In this document: piece by piece, positions 56,326 to 64,000 of the stretch
Position numbering within the stretch: the stretch's first letter is position 1
Layout: each line of letters begins with the position of its first letter
Assembly (NCBI RefSeq): GCF_000017685.1
Contig: NC_010602.1
Location: 1,187,001 to 1,251,000 of the forward strand
Origin: Leptospira biflexa serovar Patoc strain 'Patoc 1 (Paris)'
GTDB taxonomy: Bacteria; Spirochaetota; Leptospiria; Leptospirales; Leptospiraceae
DNA length: 64,000 nucleotides
Direction of reading: 5' to 3'
Made by a program: the position numbers and the translations under genes
Notes under the pieces: generated by a model
Database searches by the model: none
Told to the model about the DNA's origin: nothing
The model's input: the letters and a program-made list of their open reading frames with translations, nothing else

Positions 56326-57323
56326 TTTCCATTGAAATTGACTTTATCTACTTTTTTGTTTCTTTGTTTTTTTTACATCGATGTTTGGTTTCGGTATCTT
56401 CAGAAGAAAATAAAAATTTGTTACTTCTCTATTGGATGGGGACTTCTTTTCTAGGTTTTCTCTTTCTCTTAAGTCTTTCTCGATGGGGGATTATAGGATT
56501 TGGATGGGAAACAAAATCATTTTTTCTTGTTTTAACCAAATTTAATTTAATTTTGTTTTTTACTTACCAAACATTGGAAGAGAGAATTTTTTCCTTCCGA
56601 CGAAGCATTGGATTTTTACTCACTCTTCTTTTGTTTGTTTTTTTTAGTTCATTCTTCTTTTGGATCCAAATATTCCAGACCGAAATCCACGCGGAAGACC
56701 AGGCTCTTTTTTTGCCATTCACAATCGCAGTGGGAGCCTTTGTTTGGTCAAGGGAAATGTTTTGGACAAATCCAAATCCAATGGAATCAAAGTTAGGGGA
56801 AGGAAAGAACATTCATTTGTCTTTTCTCTTTTTACCTTGTTTTTTATATGTTTTATCTCCGTTTACCACCAACTACGGTTTTGTGGAAATGATAGCATCT
56901 GTTCTTTTGGTATCAATCTCGTCACTCGTTGGATTTTTACTGATCTCCCAAATCTTAAAAGTCTCTATCCCAGAGGAAGCAGAAATGGGAGTTTGGGTTG
57001 GTACCGTCTCTTTTTCTTCTTCACTTGGCGCAGAGCTTCTGGTAACGATTCCTTTGGCATTTTTTGTAGGAATGTTTGCCCGAGGGATGTATTTCTATTT
57101 AGATGGATTGGATTGGTCTCGTTCAGGAAAAAGGGGAGTGGTGGCCTTTTTAATTCCTTCCATTCTTGGAATCTTTTTACCTTTTTTAGTGCGAGAACCA
57201 AAGGATTGGGTCCACGCACCCTATGTTCTGTTAGGAGTCCAAGTGTTATATTTTTTGAGTTTTTATCTGGTTTCAAGTTTGGTTTTTGGGGTTCTACTTC
57301 TCTTCAAACCAAAGTCAGAGTAA
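56322..57323 (+). CDS. unrecognised polytopic membrane protein
   Basis: A 333-residue, very hydrophobic protein with about ten predicted transmembrane helices, rich in Phe and Leu. I see no transporter or enzyme signature. Its ATG overlaps the stop of the TPR/Rossmann gene (ATGA), so the two are made together and may form a complex in which the large protein works on the membrane partner or its substrate. Confidence 0.72.
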   Translation: MISIEIDFIYFFVSLFFLHRCLVSVSSEENKNLLLLYWMGTSFLGFLFLLSLSRWGIIGFGWETKSFFLVLTKFNLILFFTYQTLEERIFSFRRSIGFLLTLLLFVFFSSFFFWIQIFQTEIHAEDQALFLPFTIAVGAFVWSREMFWTNPNPMESKLGEGKNIHLSFLFLPCFLYVLSPFTTNYGFVEMIASVLLVSISSLVGFLLISQILKVSIPEEAEMGVWVGTVSFSSSLGAELLVTIPLAFFVGMFARGMYFYLDGLDWSRSGKRGVVAFLIPSILGIFLPFLVREPKDWVHAPYVLLGVQVLYFLSFYLVSSLVFGVLLLFKPKSE

Positions 57324-57338
57324 ATTTTTGAAAAAACA

Positions 57339-57365
57339 ATCGACAGTGAATTTTTTGCTGTCGAT
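57339..57365 (+). other. hairpin before the HD-GYP start codon
   Basis: ATCGACAG and CTGTCGAT are perfect eight-base arms with an 11-base loop containing six T. The right arm ends nine bases before the GTG start, where a ribosome site would be, and no purine-rich site is visible. It is not followed by T, so a terminator for the preceding gene is less likely than a translational control element or protein site. Confidence 0.4.
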
Positions 57366-57374
57366 AGTATATCC

Positions 57375-59348
57375 GTGAGCCAATCTTCGGATTTCAAATA
57401 CATCATCACGGATGACCCCTTTTTTGAAGGTAAAATTGCCGATTATTCTAAAAAACTAAAAACGAATGTTCTTTCTTTATCGGAACTGCTAACAACGGAT
57501 TTTGATTCACAAGGAAAAATCATCAAAGTATTATTTTACATCTCGCGATTCGAGTTGGAAAATAAACACAAAGAGATCCATCAATTTTTAAAAGTACATC
57601 CAACCATTATGTCGAACATCATCGTTCGTGCACCTATCGACTACACTGGTTATATGGCACTCTCAATCGAGGAAGACTTATTTTTTACCAATGTCCCTGA
57701 CGATGCACCTTTGGTATTCCTTATCAAAAATTTGATCAATGCCTTTACCAGCTTACAAATGATCGTTGATAAGTTTGAACTTCAAAAACGGATTAATGTC
57801 TCTACAAATGAAATTTCGAAATTAACAAAAATTGGAATCAGTCTTGCGAACGAAAAAGATTTCACAAAACTACTCCGTGATATTTTGAATTCTGCTCGTG
57901 AAATTTCCAACTCGGATTCAGGGTCATTGTATTTGGTTGAAAAAGATGAAAGAGGTAATCCCAGAAATTTAAGATTTAAAATTTCAGCCTTGGATCTGAA
58001 TAGTGATGAATTCATTTTACCAATTAATAAAAAAAGTATCGCGGGATACGTTGCATTTACTGGGAAACAATTAAACATCCCGAATGTTTATGAACTTTCA
58101 GGAAAGGAAGAATATAAATTCAATAGCGATTTTGATCGAATGAGTAATTATTACTCCAAATCAATGTTAGTGGTTCCAATGAAAGACCACCATGATGAAG
58201 TTGTTGGTGTTATCCAACTCATCAATCGCAAAAAAAACTTCCAAACCAAACTTAGTTTAGAAGAGATGAAAACCAATTCAGTATTGGAATATGATAAATA
58301 TTCGGAAGAATTGGTGATGGCAGTGGCGGGTCAAGCGGCCGTTGCCATCCAAAACAATAATTTGGTTCATGACATCGAAACTTTGTTTGAAGGGTTTGTG
58401 ACCGCAAGTGTTTCGGCCATTGAATCGAGGGATCCCACTACCTCAGGTCATTCGTTTCGAGTGGCACAATATACAGTGGGTCTTGCTGAATCAGTTAATA
58501 GTGTACAAGTAGGCCGATTCAAAGATGTCAATTTTAATGAATCTCAAATCAAAGAAATTCGTTATGCATCATTATTACATGATTTTGGAAAAGTTGGAGT
58601 TAGGGAAAAAGTTTTAGTCAAAGCCAAAAAATTGGAAGACTATGAAATGGATCTCATCCGATGGAGATTCCAATTCATTTTAAAAGATGTCGAAGCAAAA
58701 CTATCTCAAAAGAAAATTGATTACTTAAAAAAACACGGTAACAATGGTTACCCACAATTTGAAAAATCCATCCAATTGGAATATGCCTTAGAAAAAGGAA
58801 AATTGGAAGAGATGGTACGTGTCATTACTGATTCCAACGAACCAACCATTTTAGAAGAAGGAAACTCAAACTTTTTAGAAGAAATTTCAAAGATGAGTTA
58901 CCATACAACTGATGGAAACCAATTGAGTTTACTTTTGCCAAAAGAGTTCGGTTTTTTATCGATCAGACGTGGATCTCTCGATTTTGAAGAAAGAAGGGAA
59001 ATTGAATCCCACGTTGAACATACATTCCAATTTTTATCCAAAATCCCATGGACACGTGAATTAAAAATGGTTCCAAGCATAGCGCATGGTCACCATGAAA
59101 AATTGAATGGTTCTGGTTACCCTCGTGGTTTGTCTGCTGTCGAAATTCCAGTGCAGGCAAAAATGATGGCCATTGCCGATATTTTTGATGCTCTCACGGA
59201 CCAAGATCGACCTTATAAAAAAGCAGTGCCCTTGGACCGTGCATTTGATATCCTCAAAATGGAAGTGAGGGACCAACACATCGATGGTGACCTTCTCGAT
59301 CTATTCATTGAAAGTCGTGCTTACGAAAAAATTCAGCACAAACGATAA
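57375..59348 (+). CDS. GAF-domain HD-GYP cyclic-di-GMP phosphodiesterase with insertion
   Basis: A 657-residue signalling protein. Residues 1-130 form an unrecognised N-terminal domain. A GAF domain follows (about 150-330, ending [17 protein letters not shown]), then an HD-GYP domain: SGHSFRVA (358-365), LLHDFGKVG (400-408) and [13 protein letters not shown] (571-583). Metal and GYP residues are all present, so hydrolysis of c-di-GMP is expected. HD and HHE are about 170 residues apart instead of about 60-65; the extra 110 residues lie roughly at 421-533, inside the catalytic domain. The start is GTG. The GAF ligand is unknown. Confidence 0.9.
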   Translation: MSQSSDFKYIITDDPFFEGKIADYSKKLKTNVLSLSELLTTDFDSQGKIIKVLFYISRFELENKHKEIHQFLKVHPTIMSNIIVRAPIDYTGYMALSIEEDLFFTNVPDDAPLVFLIKNLINAFTSLQMIVDKFELQKRINVSTNEISKLTKIGISLANEKDFTKLLRDILNSAREISNSDSGSLYLVEKDERGNPRNLRFKISALDLNSDEFILPINKKSIAGYVAFTGKQLNIPNVYELSGKEEYKFNSDFDRMSNYYSKSMLVVPMKDHHDEVVGVIQLINRKKNFQTKLSLEEMKTNSVLEYDKYSEELVMAVAGQAAVAIQNNNLVHDIETLFEGFVTASVSAIESRDPTTSGHSFRVAQYTVGLAESVNSVQVGRFKDVNFNESQIKEIRYASLLHDFGKVGVREKVLVKAKKLEDYEMDLIRWRFQFILKDVEAKLSQKKIDYLKKHGNNGYPQFEKSIQLEYALEKGKLEEMVRVITDSNEPTILEEGNSNFLEEISKMSYHTTDGNQLSLLLPKEFGFLSIRRGSLDFEERREIESHVEHTFQFLSKIPWTRELKMVPSIAHGHHEKLNGSGYPRGLSAVEIPVQAKMMAIADIFDALTDQDRPYKKAVPLDRAFDILKMEVRDQHIDGDLLDLFIESRAYEKIQHKR

Positions 59349-59419
59349 AAAAAACCTGAAAAAAAGTTCGTCTTTTAAAGCACCTCCGAAACTTCTGTGT
59401 CTAAGCACTAGGAGGAGAT

Positions 59420-60256
59420 ATGAACCAAACTCTAAAAGGTCGTACTGTGATCATTACTGGCATCACGGATGCGTCTTCACTTGCACTCATCATTGCAAAA
59501 GAATGTAAAGACCAAGGTGCCAAACTCATTTGTACAGGTCTTGGCAAAACACCGTTTCACAAAAATTTATCTGAGAATAGTATCAATTTTTTAGATCGAA
59601 CTTACTCGGATTTCCAAAATACAGTTAAGCAAGAGTTAGGTGAAGATGTGGTTACTTTTCCATTAGATGTTACCATCCAAGAAAGTATCGATTCCTTTGC
59701 TGATTTTCTCCTAGAAAAAAAGGAAACCATTCATTCCTTACTTCATTCCATTGCGATGGATAAAACCATTCGCCAAGGAAAAGTAAAACCCATAATGACC
59801 GTCTCACGAGAAGAATTTATGGATGCCATGAATGTATCTTCCTTTTCACTCCTTGCTATCGTACAAAGCCTATACAATCGTAACCTCTTAGTGAAAGGAG
59901 CATCGATTGTGGCACTCAGTTATTTGGGTGCTGAAAAAGTGGTAATCCACCCTTATAAAAACATTGGTGTCGCCAAAGCGGCGTTAGAGAGACTTGTGAA
60001 AGAAATGGCGATGGAGTTAGGGAAAGAAAAGGAGATCCAAGTGAATGCGATACGATTTTCTCCGTACCGTGCAAGTAAAGCAGGTTCTGCCATCGAGGGA
60101 TTAGAGGAAGCAGAGATTCATTGCCATACCTCTGCACCACTCGGGAATGCACTTGCAAAAGACCTGGCGGAAGAAGTATGTTATTTGTTCCGCCCATCCA
60201 ATCGGATCACAGGTGAAATTCGTCATGTGGATGGAGGGTATCACATCAGAGGATAA
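59420..60256 (+). CDS. fabI: FabI-like enoyl-[acyl-carrier-protein] reductase
   Basis: A 278-residue short-chain dehydrogenase-type enzyme of the FabI group, reducing enoyl-ACP in the last step of fatty-acid elongation. VIITGITDASSLALIIAKE replaces the usual GxxxxxSIA NAD loop with a close variant. LLHSIAMD matches the FabI LVHSIAFA position. SYLGAEKVVIHPYKNIGVAKAALE (in pieces) holds the catalytic Tyr-x6-Lys. The strong AGGAGGAGAT precedes the ATG. Divergence at the NAD loop and at the ALD-to-SIAMD segment leaves some doubt whether it is the housekeeping reductase. Confidence 0.8.
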   Translation: MNQTLKGRTVIITGITDASSLALIIAKECKDQGAKLICTGLGKTPFHKNLSENSINFLDRTYSDFQNTVKQELGEDVVTFPLDVTIQESIDSFADFLLEKKETIHSLLHSIAMDKTIRQGKVKPIMTVSREEFMDAMNVSSFSLLAIVQSLYNRNLLVKGASIVALSYLGAEKVVIHPYKNIGVAKAALERLVKEMAMELGKEKEIQVNAIRFSPYRASKAGSAIEGLEEAEIHCHTSAPLGNALAKDLAEEVCYLFRPSNRITGEIRHVDGGYHIRG

Positions 60257-60259
60257 AAT

Positions 60260-61651
60260 TTAAGTAGAGGGTGGTCCAAAGTGTTCCTTAACAAGTGTAA
60301 CAAAATGGTTCCCACGCTCTTCAAAATTTTTATATAGATCAAAACTAGCCCCTGCCGGTGAAAATAATACCGTCAGGTTTGGCTTCTCATCTAACTTTGC
60401 TTCAATTGTTATTTTTAACTCGCTAAAAAGTGTATTTAAGGTATCGAAGAATGTGACTGGCAACCCCGTCTGGTCTAAATCTTTCTGCCAAATTTCTTTT
60501 GCGTTTCCAAATACATACAATAGACATTCTAATTCCTTCCATCGATTGATGAATGGAGCAATCGGTTCCTCTTTTGGTATGCCTCCTAATATTAAATACA
60601 TTGGATCCCCTTTTTGGAATCCAGAAATTCCAGAGAGCATCGAATGTAGGTTTGTCGATTTTGAATCATTGATGAACCGAATGGATTGGTATTGTGGACT
60701 CAAATTTTTTGGATCAATCGATTGGAACCTATGAGGCAAACCTTGAAATGTTTCCAATTGTTTTTGGATTTGTTCTGGATCTAGGCCAGCAACTTCTGCC
60801 AAAGCAATCGCAAAACATAAATTCATTAAATTGTGTTTTCCCGTTAAGGGAAATCGTGTTGCGTCATAAGTATGTTTTGGTGTGTGGATCAAATTGGGAT
60901 GTAAACTCACAAAGTAGGTTTCATTGTCTCCAATGGAATGTAGATTGGAAACATTTGGTTTTCTGAATGGAGTGTAGGAAAAAAAAATTGGATTCACAAA
61001 ACACTGGTGGTCTTTGTCTTCTAGATTCTGGATTTTCCATTTCGCGAGTGCATAGGATTCCATTGTCTTGTGTCTTTCTAAATGGTCGGAGGCAAGATTT
61101 AAAATGGCAGATGCCGTTAACTTTAAGTTAGGTGAGTCATCCAGCTGGTAACTTGATAATTCCAATACAACATAGTCTAAATTTTCCAAACAAAATGAAG
61201 TGAATGGAACTCCAATGTTTCCTCCCATTTTTGCATTTGGATATTTCTTTTGTAAGAGATGATACGTCAGAGCAGTTGTTGTGGATTTTCCATCTGTTCC
61301 TGTGATACCAATGATCGGGCCTTTGTAAAAAATCCTTGCCAATGCGATTTCGCTGAGGACAGGTATTTCATTCTTCCTCGCTGTTTGTAAAATGGAATGG
61401 CTGGGGAGGATCCCAGGGCTTTTGATGATACAATCGATTCCATCTAAAACAATTTGTGGCTCATGGTCGGACAAAACATGATGGTAAAGACTGAGGTTTG
61501 CTTTTTCTGGAAATCGATCCGCGAGTGTCACCTTTTTGCCTAGTGAGGTAAGGAGTTTGGCTGCGGAATCACCGGAAGCTCCCCCCCCCAGAATGAGGAA
61601 GGAGTGGCGATTTTTTAGGTCAGGGAGGTCAGTGCGTGTTTCAGAAAACAT
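60260..61651 (-). CDS. murD: UDP-N-acetylmuramoylalanine--D-glutamate ligase
   Basis: A 463-residue Mur ligase adding D-Glu to UDP-MurNAc-L-Ala in peptidoglycan synthesis. The N-terminal Rossmann motif is ILGGGASGDSAAKLL, the ATP loop ITGTDGKSTTTALTYHLL, then MGGNIGVPF, ELSSYQLD and NLASDHLERH; FINDSKSTNLHS is in the C-terminal part. The ATG at 61651 is chosen, because GGAG lies about nine bases upstream and it gives the usual N terminus; reading frames to 61723 would overlap the divergent STAS gene. A run of eight C in GGGG-coded glycines at 61583-61590 is a slippage-prone tract. Confidence 0.93.
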   Translation of the reverse strand: MFSETRTDLPDLKNRHSFLILGGGASGDSAAKLLTSLGKKVTLADRFPEKANLSLYHHVLSDHEPQIVLDGIDCIIKSPGILPSHSILQTARKNEIPVLSEIALARIFYKGPIIGITGTDGKSTTTALTYHLLQKKYPNAKMGGNIGVPFTSFCLENLDYVVLELSSYQLDDSPNLKLTASAILNLASDHLERHKTMESYALAKWKIQNLEDKDHQCFVNPIFFSYTPFRKPNVSNLHSIGDNETYFVSLHPNLIHTPKHTYDATRFPLTGKHNLMNLCFAIALAEVAGLDPEQIQKQLETFQGLPHRFQSIDPKNLSPQYQSIRFINDSKSTNLHSMLSGISGFQKGDPMYLILGGIPKEEPIAPFINRWKELECLLYVFGNAKEIWQKDLDQTGLPVTFFDTLNTLFSELKITIEAKLDEKPNLTVLFSPAGASFDLYKNFEERGNHFVTLVKEHFGPPST

Positions 61652-61711
61652 TGATTGACACTCCGCTAAAATACGATGATTTTGTAAAATCATATCAGGT
61701 TGGGTAAATCG

Positions 61712-62044
61712 GTGCTGAAACACGAAGTGAAAGACGGAAAACTAGTCGTTTATTTGGAAGGTCGATTAGACGTTTCTGTGGCAAATGAAGTGGAAGAGGG
61801 ACTTACAGAACTCATTGATTCTTTAGGTCATAGAAAGGTTCTTCTCAACATGAAAGACGTTGAGTATATGTCTTCTTCAGGGTTTCGCGCTTGTATCTCT
61901 ACTTTACGCAAACTCAATTCAAAAGAAGGATTCCTTAAGATTTCTAATATCAAACCAGCAGTAAAAAGAATCTTTGATGTCATCGAACTGACGTCTTTAT
62001 TTGATATTTATGATTCTGAAGACGCAGCGTTAAAATCATTTTAA
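61712..62044 (+). CDS. STAS-domain anti-sigma factor antagonist
   Basis: A 110-residue SpoIIAA-like protein. KLVVYLEGRLDVSVANEVEE opens the STAS fold, and VEYMSSSGFRACIS has the Ser that an anti-sigma kinase would phosphorylate. It would release a sigma factor or control another partner by binding a kinase when unphosphorylated. The GTG at 61712, with AGGTTGGG upstream, is preferred over TTG 61700. No kinase or sigma gene is adjacent. It precedes trpC by nine bases, an arrangement without obvious functional link. Confidence 0.88.
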   Translation: MLKHEVKDGKLVVYLEGRLDVSVANEVEEGLTELIDSLGHRKVLLNMKDVEYMSSSGFRACISTLRKLNSKEGFLKISNIKPAVKRIFDVIELTSLFDIYDSEDAALKSF

Positions 62045-62053
62045 CCAATCGAC

Positions 62054-62830
62054 TTGAATCCAATTTTACACAAAATTGTAGAAACAAAACACTCTGAAAT
62101 CGAATTAAGTCGCGGTAAAACGTTACCCGACCGAAAGATTCCCATTCGCGATTGGAAATCAAACCTCAAAACCAATTCGGTATCGGTGATTGCTGAATGT
62201 AAGAAGGGGAGTCCAAGTGCTGGGATATTACGACCAGATTATCATCCTGTAGAAATTGCTAAGCTGTACGAAACTTCAGGAGCTGGAGCAATCTCAGTTC
62301 TCACAGACCAATCTTATTTTTTTGGTTCCTTAAACGATTTAGAATCGGTTGCAAATCAAGTTTCTCTCCCCGTCATACGAAAGGATTTCATCTTAGATCC
62401 AATTCAGATTGATGAAGCATACGCTTATGGTGCTTCTGCAATCTTACTCATTGTCCGTATCCTGTCTCCATCACTTTTAAAATCATTACATGAACATGCC
62501 AACCGATTGGGGCTTGCTGTACTAGTTGAAACTCATAATGAACTCGAAGTGAATCTGGCACTCGATGCAGGTGCCAATACCATCGGTATCAATACACGTG
62601 ATTTAGATACATTCCAAATTCATAAAAACCTAATTGAAGAAATTGCGCCAAAATTGGATCCATCCATCATTCGAGTGGCAGAATCGGGTATTGAAAGTTA
62701 TGAGGATTGGCAAAAGTATCGTGGAATGATCGATTCAATGTTAGTTGGAACCTTTTTTATGAAAAGTAAAAATATTCAGCATGATTTTTTTAGTCTCCTA
62801 AATGGTTCCAAACCAACCAAAACATCATAA
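62054..62830 (+). CDS. trpC: indole-3-glycerol phosphate synthase
   Basis: A 258-residue TIM-barrel enzyme of tryptophan synthesis. VIAECKKGSPSAG, ISVLTDQSYFFGS, VIRKDFILDPIQI, LVETHNELE, IGINTRDL and VAESGIES are the family motifs, with the catalytic Lys and Glu in VIAECKKGSPS, RKDF and LVETH. The start is TTG; no ATG or GTG in frame would preserve the normal N terminus. No other trp gene is present here. Confidence 0.95.
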   Translation: MNPILHKIVETKHSEIELSRGKTLPDRKIPIRDWKSNLKTNSVSVIAECKKGSPSAGILRPDYHPVEIAKLYETSGAGAISVLTDQSYFFGSLNDLESVANQVSLPVIRKDFILDPIQIDEAYAYGASAILLIVRILSPSLLKSLHEHANRLGLAVLVETHNELEVNLALDAGANTIGINTRDLDTFQIHKNLIEEIAPKLDPSIIRVAESGIESYEDWQKYRGMIDSMLVGTFFMKSKNIQHDFFSLLNGSKPTKTS

Positions 62831-62923
62831 TTGATTGTTAAATTTCAGAAAACTTTAAATTTAAAATAATTAAATGTTGTCTTTTTTTTAATCTACGATT
62901 CCCTATTTTTTTAAGATTCACTT

Positions 62924-64000
62924 ATGGACTGGAAGTCAATTGTAAAAGGTATCTTCCTATTTTGTGCATATATTGGTTCTGCCAAATTGGGTATGGAATA
63001 TTTTGCCTTCCATCCTATGAATTTGGCCGTACTTTGGATTCCTTCTGGAATCGGTCTCATTGGATGTTTGTTTTTTGGATACAGGTTCCTTCCTTTTGTT
63101 TGGATTGCCAGTTTTATCGCAAACAAAGATGGACTCATCAGTAGCCACAATGGTCTTTCTCCCTTTTTACTTTATCTAAGCATTGTACTAACTGCCTCAG
63201 TGGATGCATTTCAATCTGGGTTATCGTATTTTTTTTGGACTCAAAAAATTCGTAAAAACCTCAATTCAACAAAAGACAATTTTTACTTCATCGTCTATGT
63301 TTCTTTTTTATCCAGTTTGATCTCAATTATGATCCTTGGGGTCGTTCTCAATTCATTTGGATACTTCCAAAGTTTAAGTTCAAATGATATTTTTAGAACT
63401 CTCCTTGTTATCACGTTTGGCGACACTATTGGAATCTTTATCACGGTTCCATTGTTTATGGCATGGAGAAAGTTGCTTTGGAAAGATCTTTCGTTTCGAC
63501 TTATTTTTTGGACCATGGTTTTTGTCATTTTCCAAGCATTGGTTGTCTATCTATTCCCTTACCTTTTTTTCTTGTCCTTTCTTGTTCTCATATATTTGGG
63601 TTATCGTTTTCAAATCCGTGGTGTGACTCTCGGTGTATTTTTTTTATATCTATCCAGTATCATGATGACACGGTTGGGAATAGGTCCCTTTGTCCAACCA
63701 AATATTTTTGATTCATATATCTATTTAATATCGTTTTTAAATCCTTATGCCATCCTTGCGGAATTCATCACCTTACAATACCAAAGGTTACTTTCGAATC
63801 GATTTGAATTGGAAAAAAAAGTTTATGACCGAACCAAATTACTGAGAACTCAAATTTTTGAAAAAAACCAAGCAATCGAAGCATTACATAATTCAGAAAA
63901 TTTATTAAGTGAATCTAATCGCACAAAAGATGTTTTTTTTTCCATCATTGCTCATGATTTAAGAAATCCACTTGGTTCGTTTAAACAAATCACTGAGCTA
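62924..64000 (+). CDS. MASE1-domain sensor histidine kinase (5' part)
   Basis: The first 359 codons of a larger gene that runs off the window. About eight transmembrane helices form a MASE1-like sensor (LAVLWIPSGIGLIGCLFFGYRFLPFVWIASF in pieces). A coiled-coil linker follows (about residues 285-325), then the start of a HisKA domain with the phospho-acceptor His in FSIIAHDLRNPLGSF. Ligand unknown. It is transcribed alone after trpC, with an AT-rich dyad (TTAAATTT/AAATTTAA, 62838-62864) and T-run between them that may terminate trpC. Confidence 0.85.
   Translation, partial: MDWKSIVKGIFLFCAYIGSAKLGMEYFAFHPMNLAVLWIPSGIGLIGCLFFGYRFLPFVWIASFIANKDGLISSHNGLSPFLLYLSIVLTASVDAFQSGLSYFFWTQKIRKNLNSTKDNFYFIVYVSFLSSLISIMILGVVLNSFGYFQSLSSNDIFRTLLVITFGDTIGIFITVPLFMAWRKLLWKDLSFRLIFWTMVFVIFQALVVYLFPYLFFLSFLVLIYLGYRFQIRGVTLGVFFLYLSSIMMTRLGIGPFVQPNIFDSYIYLISFLNPYAILAEFITLQYQRLLSNRFELEKKVYDRTKLLRTQIFEKNQAIEALHNSENLLSESNRTKDVFFSIIAHDLRNPLGSFKQITEL

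Overview
The window reads as a chromosomal stretch of a Leptospira-type spirochaete, most likely a saprophytic species close to L. biflexa. The reasons are an AT-rich composition, a compact layout with many 4-nt stop/start overlaps and frequent TTG/GTG starts, an EF-G of the spirochaete/mitochondrial-EFG1 kind, a FliK-FlgD-FlgE flagellar run, and one almost complete heme operon with a fused HemC-HemD. The species assignment is inference from gene content. I saw no insertion sequence, prophage, integrase or CRISPR array.

Layout. 1-7.3 kb: the end of an acyl-CoA dehydrogenase, a CrtI-like FAD oxidoreductase, homoserine kinase, two unrecognised proteins, a membrane-anchored DsbA-like protein, malate dehydrogenase and a frameshifted alpha/beta hydrolase. 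7.4-14.7 kb: a MarR regulator with a double-palindrome operator, then a leftward operon (LysM/M23 protein, amidohydrolase, cNMP-TPR protein, CRP-like protein, tRNA-Arg, PrmC) behind fusA. 14.8-23 kb: a KtrB/TrkH K+ channel subunit, a four-gene run with a UbiA prenyltransferase and a thioredoxin, a pseudo-receiver protein, a PhaR-type regulator, a HEAT-repeat protein and cysteine synthase. 23-34.3 kb: topA with no ordinary start codon, then hemH converging on hemG-N-E-E'-B-C/D-A (read leftward from hemA: hemA, hemC/D, hemB, hemL, hemE, hemN, hemG).

34.3-38.1 kb: msrB, four 51-bp hairpin-bearing tandem repeats, a small secreted protein, the RNase P RNA gene, a NERD/P-loop ATPase whose 3' end is antisense to the RNase P P1 helix, and a lipoprotein. 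38.1-50 kb: sulfate assimilation, with siroheme synthesis (sirC, cobA), sulfite reductase (cysJ, cysI), ATP sulfurylase (cysD, cysN), an APS-type reductase (cysH) and a sulfate ABC importer (sbp, cysT, cysW, cysA). 50-64 kb: fliK, flgD, flgE, a TPR/Rossmann protein with a membrane partner, a GAF/HD-GYP phosphodiesterase with a large insertion, a FabI-like reductase, murD, a STAS protein, trpC and the start of a MASE1 histidine kinase.

The parts connect. The heme operon makes uroporphyrinogen III, which is also the precursor CobA and SirC turn into siroheme for CysI. The sulfide from CysJI feeds CysK. No clear-cut new multi-gene system stands out. The best leads are the topA start, the tRNA inside a protein operon, the rnpB/NERD antisense overlap, the hairpin repeats, the HD-GYP insertion and the shortened HemA.
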